The notes beneath the pieces are model-generated. The model was not told the DNA's origin and searched no databases. It worked only from the letters and a program-made list of their open reading frames with translations. Positions 1 through 8,949 of a stretch of 37,146 nucleotides of DNA are shown here, piece by piece (the stretch's first letter is position 1; every line of letters starts with the position of its first letter). The translations under genes were made by a program, and so were the position numbers. Source of the stretch: Pseudidiomarina sp. GTDB taxonomy: Bacteria; Pseudomonadota; Gammaproteobacteria; Enterobacterales; Alteromonadaceae. The stretch lies in the NCBI GenBank assembly GCA_023260975.1, contig JALQTK010000013.1:1-37146 (forward strand), given 5' to 3'.

Positions 1-892
1 CTTGGTACCAGGTAGCCGCATTGGCTTGCTGGGTCGCAACGGCGCGGGTAAATCAACCCTGGTGAAGTTACTGGCTGGTGAGCTCACCGCACAAGCAGGG
101 CTGATAGAGCTAAGTAGCGGAGTACGCTTAGGCTATTTCGCCCAGCACCAATTGGAATTACTCGATGTTAATGCCAGCCCACTACTGCATTTGCAACGCC
201 TCGACAGCCGCGCAACTGAGCAACAACTGCGTGACTTTATTGGCGGTTTCGGATTTTCCGGTGAGCAAGCTCTGAGTTTGGTTGGGCCCATGTCGGGTGG
301 CGAAAAAGCCCGCCTGGTGTTAGCACTGACCGTTTATCAACGGCCAAATCTGTTGCTGTTAGATGAACCGACTAACCACCTAGACAGCACCATGCGTGAA
401 GCGCTGGTATTCGCGCTACAGGATTACCAAGGCGCTATGGTCATTGTCTCACACGACCGTCATTTACTGCGCACCACCGTGGATGAGTTCTACTTGGTCG
501 CCAATCAGCAAGTTCAGCCGTTTGCCGGCGATTTGGATGATTACCATGATTGGTTGAAACAGCATGTAACGCAACCGCTAGTAAATGCGGCCGCAGCAAC
601 CAGCAACACGCCATCGCGCAAAGATGAAAAACGCGAAGCAGCGCAACGACGACAAGCGTTAAAGCCGCTCAAAGACGCACTGCAACAGGCCGAACAGGCT
701 ATGACCAAGCACCAACAAGCACTGGCCTTGGTGACCGACCGGTTAGGTGACAATGCTATTTATAGCAGCGAGCGCAAACCCGAACTGAGCCAATTATTGA
801 GCCAACAAGCGCAGCTTCAACAGCAACTACAGCAGGCTGAATCAGCATGGCTGGAAGCGGCCGAAGCGCTGCAACAGGCAGAGGCTGATTAA
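1..892 (+). CDS. yheS: YheS-type ABC-F ATPase, C-terminal part (5' end outside window)
   Basis: This is the second half of an ABC-F protein, a soluble tandem-ATPase family without membrane domains whose members act on ribosomes. The reading frame is open to the left edge (first full codon at base 2), so the start and first ATPase domain lie outside the window. In the visible 296 residues, Walker [10 protein letters not shown] is at 11-19, a Q-loop glutamine near 49, the signature MSGGEKARL at 97-105, Walker B followed by DEPTNHLD at 117-128, and an H-loop in VSHDRH near 150. The last 90 residues form a glutamine- and alanine-rich, coiled-coil-like tail, as in YheS. The stop overlaps the yheU start (TAATG). 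The assignment to YheS rather than another ABC-F subgroup rests on the yheU neighbour and on the tail. The TTG at base 2 is not a real start. Confidence 0.93.
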   Translation, partial: LVPGSRIGLLGRNGAGKSTLVKLLAGELTAQAGLIELSSGVRLGYFAQHQLELLDVNASPLLHLQRLDSRATEQQLRDFIGGFGFSGEQALSLVGPMSGGEKARLVLALTVYQRPNLLLLDEPTNHLDSTMREALVFALQDYQGAMVIVSHDRHLLRTTVDEFYLVANQQVQPFAGDLDDYHDWLKQHVTQPLVNAAAATSNTPSRKDEKREAAQRRQALKPLKDALQQAEQAMTKHQQALALVTDRLGDNAIYSSERKPELSQLLSQQAQLQQQLQQAESAWLEAAEALQQAEAD

Positions 893-1104
893 TGGAAATT
901 CCGTGGCAACAACTGGATGCAGATACCCTCACTAATATATTAGAAAGCTTTGTGCTACGTGAGGGCACTGACTACGGTGAAGTGGAAAAAAGTCTGGCGC
1001 AAAAAGTCGCCGATGTGCACGCTCAGTTAACCCGCAACGAGGTAGTGCTGGTGTACTCAGAATTGCACGAAACCTTGACTATTGTGCCACGCCAGGGCCG
1101 TTGA
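892..1104 (+). CDS. yheU: YheU family (UPF0270) small protein
   Basis: A 70-residue protein matching the UPF0270/YheU family, which has no assigned molecular function. It begins [20 protein letters not shown] and carries the acidic segment [13 protein letters not shown] typical of the family. The start overlaps the yheS stop as TAATG, so it is probably translated by reinitiation in a yheS-yheU operon, the same pair as in enterobacteria. Its last 26 bases overlap the convergent cysQ 3' end. No membrane segment or signal peptide is seen. Confidence 0.92.
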   Translation: MEIPWQQLDADTLTNILESFVLREGTDYGEVEKSLAQKVADVHAQLTRNEVVLVYSELHETLTIVPRQGR

Positions 1105-1924
1105 AAACCTGCTGCCATGGCACCTGTTGATCACCGAGCACAATAAAGTTGGGATTCGCTAGATTGGCTTCTTGGTTGTAAGTCAGTGGCTTAAATTGAT
1201 CACTGACAATGCGCCCACCGGCTTCACCGACAATCACTTCAGCAGCCGCGGTGTCCCACTCACCGGTGGGGCCAATACGCATAAAACAGTCGGCACTTCC
1301 TTCCGCAACCATACAGGCTTTTAGCGAACAGCTGCCGCGAGCAACTTGCTGATAGCGACGGTTCGGGTTGAGCTGAGCAAGCACCTTGCGCTGGTCTTGG
1401 CGCCGACTCATGGCGATCACCACGGCTTGTTGCTGCGGTTGTTGGAATTGTCGTACTTGCAGTGCGCTTTGCCCGTGCTGGTCAAAGCGCCAGCTGCCAA
1501 CATCGCGTTGCGCAGCCCATAAACGCTGTTGCACGGGCGCGTAAATGACCCCAATAATCGGCTGATGCGCCTCCACTAAGGCAATGACTACGGCGAAATC
1601 GTCGCTACCGGCAATAAATTCCTGAGTACCATCAATCGGATCAATTAACCAATAGCGCGGCCATTGCTGACGCTCGGCAAAGCTTAAATGACCACCTTCT
1701 TCAGATAATACCGGGATAGTTGGAGTGAGCTGCTGCAGCGCCTCGACAATCAACCGATTGGCAGCGAAATCAGCACTGGTAACCGGTGACTCGTCGGTCT
1801 TCGAGAAGGTTTCAAAACGTTGCTCGCGGTACAGTTCGAGCACTAACTCACCGGCATCGCGGGCGATCTGCATAGCGCCTTGCAACCATTGTTGCCGCTG
1901 TGCTGTGGAACTTGCCGCTGCCAT
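1079..1924 (-). CDS. cysQ: 3'(2'),5'-bisphosphate nucleotidase CysQ
   Basis: A 281-residue inositol-monophosphatase-fold enzyme. CysQ hydrolyses 3'-phosphoadenosine 5'-phosphate (PAP), a by-product of sulfate assimilation, to AMP and phosphate. The lithium-sensitive metal-site motifs are present: SEEGG at 74-78, DPIDGT at 95-100, and EWDTAAAEV near residue 220 supplying the third metal aspartate. The start codon overlaps the nudE stop (TAATG on the minus strand), so cysQ is the second gene of a nudE-cysQ operon, an arrangement also seen in other gammaproteobacteria. The 3' end overlaps yheU tail to tail by 26 bases. No signal peptide is seen, so a cytoplasmic or peripheral location is expected. 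Confidence 0.93.
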   Translation of the reverse strand: MAAASSTAQRQQWLQGAMQIARDAGELVLELYREQRFETFSKTDESPVTSADFAANRLIVEALQQLTPTIPVLSEEGGHLSFAERQQWPRYWLIDPIDGTQEFIAGSDDFAVVIALVEAHQPIIGVIYAPVQQRLWAAQRDVGSWRFDQHGQSALQVRQFQQPQQQAVVIAMSRRQDQRKVLAQLNPNRRYQQVARGSCSLKACMVAEGSADCFMRIGPTGEWDTAAAEVIVGEAGGRIVSDQFKPLTYNQEANLANPNFIVLGDQQVPWQQVFNGPGVAQ

Positions 1925-2478
1925 TAGCGCAGACCTTGCTGTTGGCGCAACATCAGTAACAATGCAGCAATACTGCGCGCTTCGGTAAAATCATCTTGCT
2001 CAAGCAGCGAATCAATATTTTGTAGCTGCCATGGCACCAGTTCTAAGGGCTCCGGCTCGTCACCAGGCAGCTGTTCCGGATAGAGATTGCGGGCGATATA
2101 AATATGCATGGTAGCGGAGAAAAACTGCGGCGCCATAGTGACACTTTTAAGCGCGATCAGCTCGCCAGCGCCATAACCAATTTCTTCTTTGAGTTCGCGG
2201 TTAGCCGCCTGTTCAGGGGTTTCACCCGGATCAATTAAGCCCTTCGGAAAGCCTAGTTGATAGTTGTGCAGACCGGCGGCATATTCACGTACCAGCAATA
2301 ACGTGTCGGGGTCTAAAAATGGCACCACCATCACTGCGCCACGACCGCTGCCCTGCATCCGCTCGAACTGCCGCTCGACGCCATTACTAAAACGTAAATC
2401 AATGGCTTCAATGCGCATCAGCCGACTGCTCGCGACCACCTTGCGAGTCACTATTTGGGGGATTTGTTTACGCGCCAT
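1924..2478 (-). CDS. nudE: ADP-compounds hydrolase NudE (Nudix)
   Basis: A Nudix hydrolase. NudE cleaves ADP-ribose, diadenosine polyphosphates and NADH into AMP plus a phosphorylated product. The complete Nudix box (G-x5-E-x7-REUxEExGU) is visible as GLIDPGETPEQAANRELKEE followed by IGYG. Flanking segments such as SNGVERQFERM, ELGF/QLGF-type context and DEPEPLELVPW match NudE rather than other Nudix groups. The frame extends upstream to 2502, but the start at 2478 (MARKQIPQIV) gives a family-like length of 184 residues and is preferred. It is cotranscribed with cysQ, with a TAATG junction. Confidence 0.91.
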   Translation of the reverse strand: MARKQIPQIVTRKVVASSRLMRIEAIDLRFSNGVERQFERMQGSGRGAVMVVPFLDPDTLLLVREYAAGLHNYQLGFPKGLIDPGETPEQAANRELKEEIGYGAGELIALKSVTMAPQFFSATMHIYIARNLYPEQLPGDEPEPLELVPWQLQNIDSLLEQDDFTEARSIAALLLMLRQQQGLR

Positions 2479-2543
2479 AATGATTCCGTAATGCAGGCTC
2501 AACGGCTGTTATTAGTGAATGATGTTGATTACTATAACGACAA

Positions 2544-2561
2544 AGTGTGCGACCGTACACT
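2544..2561. repeat. Small inverted repeat between nudE and envZ
   Basis: AGTGTGC-GACC-GTACACT can fold into a 7-pair stem (one G-T pair) with a 4-base loop in the 125-base gap between the nudE start and the envZ stop. No T-run of useful length follows on either strand, so it is not a convincing intrinsic terminator. It could be a processing or protein-binding site. Confidence 0.3.
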
Positions 2562-2603
2562 GTTAAACCCGCAGCACAACCCAACCAAAGTCAAGCCAAG
2601 GCA

Positions 2604-3953
2604 TTACGTCAATGATGTTGTCGGGTTTGCAGCTGGCGCAATGGGCAATTCCACCCGCACCACTAACCCACCCAGCTGCTCGCTTCGGGTAAAACTGACC
2701 CGTCCATGGTGGCGCTCAATAATCCGTTTGACGATCGCTAGGCCTAAGCCTGAACCACGGCTAGCACGGGCGCTATCGCCTTGGCTAAAGGGCTGCAGTA
2801 AGCGTTCTATCTCGCTCGCAGCGATACCCGGGCCATTGTCAGCGACGCTAAACCAAACCCGTTGATCGGCCCGATTATAGCCGCTAACAAGATGGATTTT
2901 ACCGCCGCCATAGCGTTCAGCATTTTCGAGTAAATTAACCAACACCCGCTTAATCGAAATGGCCCGCACCGAGGCCGGTGGAATATCACCATAATCCACG
3001 CTAATAATACTGTGCCAAGAATCAGGTAAGTGCCCAACTACATCTTCAATTAAGTAATTGAGGTTTTCAGCGTCGTTATCAGCGGCGGTATCAAGCCGCA
3101 CATAATCAATAAACTGATCAATGATCGCGTTCATATCGTCAATATCACTGATGATGCCTTCAGCGAGATAATCCTCAGTGGCTGGCATCATTTCAGTGGC
3201 TAAGCGAATGCGCGTCAATGGTGTACGTAGATCATGTGATACCCCAGCCATCAGCAAAGCTCTATCTTGCTCAAGCTGCTGCACCCCTTTTGCCATTTGG
3301 TTAAAGGCTCGGGTAACCGAAATCACCTCGGTTGAACCGCGCTCCGGCAATTGCTCTGGATAATTGCCTTTGGCAATTTGCAGTGCTGCCGCTTGCAGCG
3401 CTTTGAGCGGACGATTTTGCCAATTGGTGAACAGCATGCCGCCGAGTACCGACAGCACGCCAATTAAAATTAGATAGAATAGTAATGGTGAGAAGCGCGC
3501 TTCATCAAAGCTATCGAGATCCATCCGCAACCAATAATCGGGCAGATTATCGGTACGAATCCAGACTTGATAATAAGCGCCTTGGGAGATGCGAACTTCG
3601 CTATCGGCATTCAATAGTTGACTCATTTGTGCCGAGAGAAAATTATAGCCAACGGTCTGGCCCAAGCCCTGCCGCAGCGCTTCGCTTTGGGTAAATACTT
3701 TAATACCGGCAGCAGTACTGTACTTGAACGCTAAATCACGTTTTTCTGCGGCGTTTAAGCGGCTACTGGTGAGCCACTCATCAAGCAACAGCACCCCCTG
3801 TACTTGGCGCGCCACCACCGAACTGATTTGCTGCATGCTTGGTTTAACCACATACAGCCCAACCATTAAGTACGAAATGACTTGGTTAATCAGTAACAAA
3901 AAGGCAATGAGGGCTACGGTGCGAGCGAAGGCCGAGCGCGGCAATATGGGCAT
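2604..3953 (-). CDS. envZ: Osmosensor histidine kinase EnvZ
   Basis: A 449-residue inner-membrane kinase that phosphorylates and dephosphorylates OmpR in response to osmolarity and pH. Domains in order: first membrane helix about 10-35, periplasmic sensor about 36-155, second helix about 156-177, HAMP, then HisKA with phospho-accepting His240 in [12 protein letters not shown]. The HATPase follows, with N-box [11 protein letters not shown]1 DNGPGIA and G2 [10 protein letters not shown]. coli EnvZ uses His243, so length and register agree. The start abuts the ompR stop with no spacer, so the genes are translationally linked. It is the second gene of the ompR-envZ operon. Confidence 0.94.
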   Translation of the reverse strand: MPILPRSAFARTVALIAFLLLINQVISYLMVGLYVVKPSMQQISSVVARQVQGVLLLDEWLTSSRLNAAEKRDLAFKYSTAAGIKVFTQSEALRQGLGQTVGYNFLSAQMSQLLNADSEVRISQGAYYQVWIRTDNLPDYWLRMDLDSFDEARFSPLLFYLILIGVLSVLGGMLFTNWQNRPLKALQAAALQIAKGNYPEQLPERGSTEVISVTRAFNQMAKGVQQLEQDRALLMAGVSHDLRTPLTRIRLATEMMPATEDYLAEGIISDIDDMNAIIDQFIDYVRLDTAADNDAENLNYLIEDVVGHLPDSWHSIISVDYGDIPPASVRAISIKRVLVNLLENAERYGGGKIHLVSGYNRADQRVWFSVADNGPGIAASEIERLLQPFSQGDSARASRGSGLGLAIVKRIIERHHGRVSFTRSEQLGGLVVRVELPIAPAANPTTSLT

Positions 3954-4679
3954 TTATGGCTTGCTCTCACCGTCAGGAACAAATACGTAGCCTAAACCCC
4001 AAACGGTTTGAATGTAACGCGGATTGGCTGGATCAACCTCGAGCATACGCCGTAATCGTGAAACCTGAACGTCAATGCTACGCTCCAGCGCACTATAGTC
4101 ACGACCACGCGCTTGATTCATTAATTTATCGCGCGACATCGGCTGGCGTGGATGGGTCACTAAGGCTTTGAGTACGGCAAATTCACCACTGGTTAGCGGC
4201 ATCGGCTGGTCGCCCTTAAACATTTCCCGCGTACCGAGATTAAGCCTAAACGCGCCAAAACTAACCGACTCATCGCTACCGGCCGGCGCCCCGGGTAGTT
4301 CTTTACCACGGCGGCGCAATACCGCCCGAATACGCGCCAGCAACTCGCGCGGATTGAATGGTTTAGCTAAGTAATCATCGGCGCCAAGTTCGAGCCCAAT
4401 AATACGGTCAACTTCATCGCCTTTGGCGGTCAGCATGACAATGGGGATAGCGTTATTCTGTTGCCGTAAGCGCCGACAAATCGACAGGCCATCTTCGCCT
4501 GGTAACATCAAATCGAGCACCATGAGGTGAAAGTTTTCGCGCTCTAGCAAACGATCCATCTGTTCACTCTGGGCCGCCGCACGAACATAGAAGCCTTGTT
4601 CTGTAAGATAGCGTTCGAGCAAGCTGCGCAGCCGCGCATCATCATCAATCACTAATACTTTAAAGGTTTCCTGGGACAT
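3954..4679 (-). CDS. ompR: Response regulator OmpR
   Basis: A two-component regulator of porins and envelope genes, partner of EnvZ. The receiver domain has the acidic pocket VIDDD at 10-14, phospho-acceptor Asp56 in MVLDLMLPGEDG, Thr84 and Lys106 (AKPFN). The C-terminal winged helix covers about 135-235 and ends with the family motif TVWGLGYVFVP. The open frame begins upstream at 4754, but the ATG at 4679 (MSQETFKVLVI) gives 241 residues, close to the 239 of E. coli OmpR, and lies downstream of a good promoter. The longer form would contain the promoter, so it is rejected. Confidence 0.95.
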   Translation of the reverse strand: MSQETFKVLVIDDDARLRSLLERYLTEQGFYVRAAAQSEQMDRLLERENFHLMVLDLMLPGEDGLSICRRLRQQNNAIPIVMLTAKGDEVDRIIGLELGADDYLAKPFNPRELLARIRAVLRRRGKELPGAPAGSDESVSFGAFRLNLGTREMFKGDQPMPLTSGEFAVLKALVTHPRQPMSRDKLMNQARGRDYSALERSIDVQVSRLRRMLEVDPANPRYIQTVWGLGYVFVPDGESKP

Positions 4680-4722
4680 TGCCGGCGCTCCGTACATCAA
4701 CTCGATTGAACCTACTGTTGCC

Positions 4723-4750
4723 ACTATAAAAGAAGCAGTACTATTTGCAA
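4723..4750 (-). promoter_or_regulatory. Predicted sigma70 promoter of ompR-envZ
   Basis: On the minus strand, TTGCAA (4745-4750), 16 bases, then TATAGT (4723-4728), placed 44 bases upstream of the chosen ompR start. The -10 matches the consensus at 5 of 6 positions. This is sequence inference only. Confidence 0.55.
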
Positions 4751-4782
4751 ACAACGGCTGGTAACAGTCCGCGATAATTTGT

Positions 4783-4812
4783 ATCTAAATGTTGTCGGTC
4801 GCGATCTAAATG
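4783..4812. repeat. Direct repeat ATCTAAATG x2, 21 bases apart, upstream of ompR
   Basis: ATCTAAATG occurs at 4783-4791 and again at 4804-4812. The 21-base period places both copies on the same face of the helix. They lie 33-62 bases upstream of the predicted ompR -35 element, a position suited to an activator, and 61 bases before the DUF2256 gene on the other strand. No regulator can be named from the sequence. Confidence 0.35.
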
Positions 4813-4872
4813 GTCATGACGACAGTATCGGCATAGAGCCGATCAATAGCAGCAGCACGAGTTAGCCGAGTA

Positions 4873-5019
4873 ATGAAGAAGCAGCATTTACCGCAGAAAG
4901 TTTGCCTGATCTGTGAGCGCCCATTCAGCTGGCGGAAAAAATGGCAGCGCGATTGGGAGCAGGTCAAATACTGCTCCCAACGCTGTGCTAGTCAACGTCG
5001 CAAGGTGATTAGTTCTTAA
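4873..5019 (+). CDS. DUF2256 small cysteine-rich protein
   Basis: A 48-codon gene starting ATGAAGAAGCAGCATTTACC and ending in TAA at 5017-5019. The product begins [20 protein letters not shown] and matches the DUF2256 family in length and pattern: Cys11-x2-Cys14, the basic aromatic core [12 protein letters not shown], then Cys34-x3-Cys38 and an arginine-rich end. Four cysteines in this spacing suggest a zinc ribbon or knuckle; the function is unknown. Its last 11 bases overlap the end of the convergent S9D peptidase gene. No strong Shine-Dalgarno sequence is visible (only GAG about 6 bases before the start). Family identification is from memory of the pattern. Confidence 0.87.
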   Translation: MKKQHLPQKVCLICERPFSWRKKWQRDWEQVKYCSQRCASQRRKVISS

Positions 5020-7417
5020 CGAACTCATCCAGCCAATTGACGGTTTCCCAGAGCATATGCAGCACCGATTCGCGGGCACGATAGCCATGCGACTCAAGCG
5101 GTAGCATCACTAATCGAGTGGTACCACCGAGGCCCTTAATAGCTTGGTACAAGCGTTCACTCTGTAGCGGGAAGGTACCCGAGTTGTTATCGTTCATGCC
5201 ATGAATCATTAACAACGGTTCATTGATTTTGTCAGCGTGGAAAAATGGCGACATACGTACGTATAAATCGGCATCATCCCATACTGTGCGCTCTTCTCGC
5301 TGAAAACCAAATGGCGTCAAACTGCGGTTATAAGCGCCGCTGCGGGCAATGCCGGCTTTAAATAAATCGCTGTGCGCTAAAATATTGGCGGTCATAAAGG
5401 CACCATAGGAATGGCCACCAATAGCAACTCGGTCGGCGTCTAGAACGCCGCGCTCAACACCGGTTTTGATCACTGCTTGACCATTTAAGATCAGCTGCTC
5501 AATGAAGGTATCATTGGGCAACGCATCACCCTCACCAACAATTGGCATGGTGGCACTATCAAATACCGCATAACCCTGAGTGGCGAGAAATTGCGGCGCC
5601 CAATAACTGATACGGTTAAATTTGTAGGGCGAACCACTGACCTGTGCAGCCGCTGCTGCACTGCGATATTCGCGTGGATACGCCCAAACAATGCCCGGTA
5701 GTGGGCCGTCTCGCTCAGCCTCATAGCCAGCCGGCAAATATAACGTTGCTGACATCGCTAAACCGTCGGCACGCTGATAGGTGATCAACTCACGGCTGAT
5801 ACCCAACGTATGCGGCATCGGGTGAGCGGTTTCAGTCAACGCACGCAGGCTGCCATCGGTGATGTCGCGAAGGTAAAAATCAGCCGGCTGGTCGCTCGCT
5901 TCACGCTGCGTCAAGAAGCGCAGTTCGGTCGCATCAATCAGCGCAACAGCATCCTCATAGTAAGGCGCCGCTGAACGCCATAGCCGTTCACTGCTGCCAT
6001 CGGCCAGATTGTAACGGTCAATAAACGGCCGATCACCTTCGGCAGAGGCGCCGCTGCCACTGAGCAGAATCTGCTGACCATCAAGATGCAACAGGCGGCG
6101 ACCATTGCGCATCACGGTAAACGCCTGGCCCGGATCGTTATAACGGTCTTCCCATGAACGTTCCCAGACTTTGCGTGGCGGCGTTTCAGCGGTGCTGTCG
6201 ACTAACCATAAGGTCTCATTACGGTCAGCCCACCAACGCTCCCACACCAACAGGTGCTTCGCATCGGCAGCCAAGGCGCGGGCATAACGTTTGCTCATAT
6301 CAAGCAATTTCTGTGGCTGCGCAGTAAACGGTGCGGCTAATTGGAATAACTGATCGCGGACCGCCGTCTCTCGCGCTGGGTCGCCGCCATCGGTGGCTTG
6401 CGCCCACACTAAGGTAGCATCTGCATCATTACGCCAACTAATACTGCGGCGAGTGTTCACCACGGCATCAAAGGCAATCGGTAAGTTATCCGCCAGCGGT
6501 TGATCAACCACCTGATAGACTGGCTCACCGTTATCACGCCAAACCTCAGTGATACGAGCAAAGCGCGAGCTTGGTACCGCATAAGAATAAGGTGCCTGCA
6601 AGCGGGTCACTAACACATAGTTATCGTTGGGTGACAGGCTAAAGCTATTAATGATCGCCGGTTCACCAAGCACGCGCTGGTCAGCCTCAAGGCTTACATA
6701 GGTCAGCTGAGCGGTAAAATAATGTTCAAATAACGCTTCATCGTGCTTACTTTGCAACAAATCTTGATAGGTGCGAGCCGGCGCATTACGGCCCCGGCTC
6801 TCAGTAATCACCGGCCCTTGCGGAACCGGGTTGGCTTGCGGCTCAGCAGGATAGTCCGTAGGCACCTGCAACACCAACACACCACTGCTGTCACTGCGCC
6901 ATTCAAGTTGCCCACCCCAGCTGGCGTTTACCGGGTTCGTACTGAGTTGGCGGGCCTTGCCCGATTGGGTATCGACGTACCACAGCTGCACCGCGGTTGG
7001 GTTCATTTGCAAGAAAGCAAAGCCTTTACCGTTCGGTGCCCAGGCCAAGCCAATCGCTTTTAGCTGCTGTGGCAAACCGCTGATGTTTATACTGGCGCCA
7101 CTGTCGACATCAAGCAGCGCAAATTTATTGATATAGCGCGCTTGGCTAACAGTGAAATTAGCAGGATTGATGCGGCGACCCGCAAGTTTGTATTCGGCTA
7201 CAGCCAAATCAGCAATCTCGGGTAGTGCCGGGTACGAGGTCACCAATAATAATTTACCATGCGGACTTAAACTACCACCTGGTGATGGTGCCGCATCGAC
7301 AATATCGATGATTTCCTGTGGCGGCTGTTGATAGTCAATTTTGACCGGATTAGCATGACTGATGGCGCTGGTAACGAGCGTCAATGCAGCCCACCCAGCA
7401 ACTAAGATTCGTAACAT
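5009..7417 (-). CDS. Secreted S9D-type (glutamyl endopeptidase-like) serine peptidase
   Basis: An 802-residue prolyl-oligopeptidase-family enzyme. The N-terminus is a signal peptide ([20 protein letters not shown], then HAN), residues about 40-520 are propeller-like, and the C-terminal part is an alpha/beta hydrolase. The catalytic triad is Ser670 (GGHSYGAF), Asp743 ([10 protein letters not shown]) and His777 ([13 protein letters not shown]). The stretches [18 protein letters not shown] and [16 protein letters not shown] closely resemble plant chloroplast glutamyl endopeptidase, the type enzyme of S9D, so cleavage after glutamate is plausible but inferred. The start at 7417 is chosen because GGAG lies 6 bases upstream; the TTG at 7429 would precede that ribosome site. 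The gene is probably monocistronic. Its 3' end overlaps the DUF2256 gene by 11 bases. Confidence 0.88.
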   Translation of the reverse strand: MLRILVAGWAALTLVTSAISHANPVKIDYQQPPQEIIDIVDAAPSPGGSLSPHGKLLLVTSYPALPEIADLAVAEYKLAGRRINPANFTVSQARYINKFALLDVDSGASINISGLPQQLKAIGLAWAPNGKGFAFLQMNPTAVQLWYVDTQSGKARQLSTNPVNASWGGQLEWRSDSSGVLVLQVPTDYPAEPQANPVPQGPVITESRGRNAPARTYQDLLQSKHDEALFEHYFTAQLTYVSLEADQRVLGEPAIINSFSLSPNDNYVLVTRLQAPYSYAVPSSRFARITEVWRDNGEPVYQVVDQPLADNLPIAFDAVVNTRRSISWRNDADATLVWAQATDGGDPARETAVRDQLFQLAAPFTAQPQKLLDMSKRYARALAADAKHLLVWERWWADRNETLWLVDSTAETPPRKVWERSWEDRYNDPGQAFTVMRNGRRLLHLDGQQILLSGSGASAEGDRPFIDRYNLADGSSERLWRSAAPYYEDAVALIDATELRFLTQREASDQPADFYLRDITDGSLRALTETAHPMPHTLGISRELITYQRADGLAMSATLYLPAGYEAERDGPLPGIVWAYPREYRSAAAAAQVSGSPYKFNRISYWAPQFLATQGYAVFDSATMPIVGEGDALPNDTFIEQLILNGQAVIKTGVERGVLDADRVAIGGHSYGAFMTANILAHSDLFKAGIARSGAYNRSLTPFGFQREERTVWDDADLYVRMSPFFHADKINEPLLMIHGMNDNNSGTFPLQSERLYQAIKGLGGTTRLVMLPLESHGYRARESVLHMLWETVNWLDEFVKN

Positions 7418-7547
7418 GACAAACTCCAAGCGCTAACAACAGCGCGATAAGCGAAAAATTATGCTGTAATACGCTCTAAACTAGCACAATCCATGCAAAT
7501 GTCAGCCCCATATAACAGGCTCTTGGTGCAGCCGAGGATATTCACTA

Positions 7548-8195
7548 ATGTCGACCCAATTGTTTACCCAGACTGATATTGCCCAGCTACCGTCGCGTTA
7601 TCGCGCCCATTTTATTAACAGTTTGTCAGGCTTTAAAAGCGCTAATCTGCTGGCTACAGTCGATGCAAAAGGACGGACTAATTTAGCCATGATTAGTTCG
7701 CTGGTGCACCTTGGCGCCGACCCCGCCTTGATGGGCTATATCACCCGACCACAAACGGTAACACGACATAGCGTTGAAAATATTGTCGCTACCGGCGTGT
7801 ACACCTTTAACCAAGTGAATAGTCTGATGCTGCCGGCGGCCCATCAGTGTGGGGCGAAATATCCGCGTGAGGTATCTGAATTTGCTGCAACCGGACTAAA
7901 CGAGGGCTATGTCGATAATTTTGCTGCACCTTATGTCCAGCAAAGCAACCTGAGCATTGGCTTGCGACTGATTGAAAAGGTGCTGATCAAACACAACGGT
8001 ACCGAGCTAATCATTGGTGAAATCGCCTGGGTTCGGTTGCCATCGGCGGTGATCGCCGAGGATGGCTATGTGGCACTGGAACTGCTCGATACCGTGGCTG
8101 TATCGGGACTTGATGGATATCATCGCACCCAGCGTATCGCGCGCTTCAGTTATCCTGAAGCTGAGCAAGCTGTGCAGCAACTGAAATCACTCTAA
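7548..8195 (+). CDS. Flavin reductase-like (FMN-binding split-barrel) protein
   Basis: A 215-residue protein of the flavin-reductase-like FMN-binding split-barrel family. Typical features are the N-terminal strand pattern SGFKSANLLATVDAKGRTN, then ISSLVHLGADPALMGYITR, where FMN-phosphate contacts usually lie, and TVTRHSVENI followed by TGVYTFNQVN. Members bind FMN and reduce it with NAD(P)H or act as small oxidoreductases; the substrate cannot be read from the sequence. There is no signal peptide. GAGGA lies 9 bases before the ATG. It ends just before the PmrA-type box of the next operon and is probably transcribed separately from it. Confidence 0.75.
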   Translation: MSTQLFTQTDIAQLPSRYRAHFINSLSGFKSANLLATVDAKGRTNLAMISSLVHLGADPALMGYITRPQTVTRHSVENIVATGVYTFNQVNSLMLPAAHQCGAKYPREVSEFAATGLNEGYVDNFAAPYVQQSNLSIGLRLIEKVLIKHNGTELIIGEIAWVRLPSAVIAEDGYVALELLDTVAVSGLDGYHRTQRIARFSYPEAEQAVQQLKSL

Positions 8196-8220
8196 AAAAC
8201 ACTTTTAGCTAGCATAGCAA

Positions 8221-8253
8221 GTTAAGTTTCAGCTAAGAATTGCAGCGTATTAT
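8221..8253 (+). promoter_or_regulatory. PmrA/QseB-type box and promoter of the PAP2-eptA operon
   Basis: GTTAAG-TTTCA-GCTAAG at 8221-8237 fits the known PmrA box (HTTAAK, 5 bases, HTTAAK) at 10 of 12 half-site positions. After 10 bases comes TATTAT (8248-8253), which matches the -10 consensus at 5 of 6. There is no separate -35 element, as expected for an activator-dependent promoter. The PAP2 ATG is 33 bases further on. Confidence 0.6.
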
Positions 8254-8286
8254 CACGCCACTAAATTGACCAAAAAAGTCGACTAT

Positions 8287-8949
8287 ATGCTGCGCGCGAT
8301 AATTATTTATTTGCTTATTCTGTTAGTAACCTTGGCCACGGATATTCATCTGTGGGTGGCACAACAGTTATTTGATCTGCAGGGCCAGCAATGGCTATTG
8401 CGCGATTATTGGCTAACCGAAGACCTGCTCCATCGTGGTGTGCGTAACATCAATAGTGTCGTTGTAGCACTTCTGTTACTGGCTATTAGCTGGCGACTCG
8501 CGATTGATGGATTGACCGAACTGAATCAACGTCGACTGCGACTTGTGGCGGCCTTGCTGGCCAGTTTTGCCGTGATCAGCTATCTGAAATACGTTCTGCA
8601 GATGGACTGCCCTTGGGATATGCAACTCTATGGGGGTAATAAGCCTTATTATCCGCTGTGGGCAATAAAACCCAATCATATTAGCGGTGGTCGGTGTTTC
8701 CCAGCCGGCCATGCGAGCATCGGCTTTGCCTATATTGCCCTGTACTTTTATTGGCAGCCGCTGCGCCCGGTGGCCGCGAAAATCGCGTTAACTAGCGCAC
8801 TAACCCTTGGAGCTTTGCTTGGTTTTGTTCAGCAACTTCGTGGTGCCCACTTTTTCATTGATGATCTAACTACCGCAGTAATCTGCGCCATCGTTTCCTG
8901 GCTGATTTTTCGAGAACCTGATTATGCACATAACAAAAATAACCTTTAA
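8287..8949 (+). CDS. PAP2-family membrane phosphatase, EptA-linked
   Basis: A 220-residue membrane protein with about five to six helices and the three PAP2 motifs in altered form: Lys101-x6-Cys108-Pro109 (CPW in place of RP), PAGH at 139-142, and Gln182-x5-His188-x3-Asp192 with an Arg at 185. Relatives dephosphorylate lipid A, undecaprenyl pyrophosphate or phosphatidylglycerophosphate on the periplasmic face. Position in front of eptA suggests lipid A or a linked lipid, but the substrate is not shown. The ATG at 8287 is preferred over an upstream TTG at 8266. The 3' end overlaps eptA by 26 bases, so the two are cotranscribed under the PmrA-type box. GGRCFPAGHASIGF is typical of this subgroup. 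Confidence 0.84.
   Translation: MLRAIIIYLLILLVTLATDIHLWVAQQLFDLQGQQWLLRDYWLTEDLLHRGVRNINSVVVALLLLAISWRLAIDGLTELNQRRLRLVAALLASFAVISYLKYVLQMDCPWDMQLYGGNKPYYPLWAIKPNHISGGRCFPAGHASIGFAYIALYFYWQPLRPVAAKIALTSALTLGALLGFVQQLRGAHFFIDDLTTAVICAIVSWLIFREPDYAHNKNNL

Noticed and set aside
2455-2865. 136-codon plus-strand frame across the nudE-envZ gap
   Set aside because: Mostly antisense to envZ, where the ATPase motifs are on the minus strand; its product is not protein-like.
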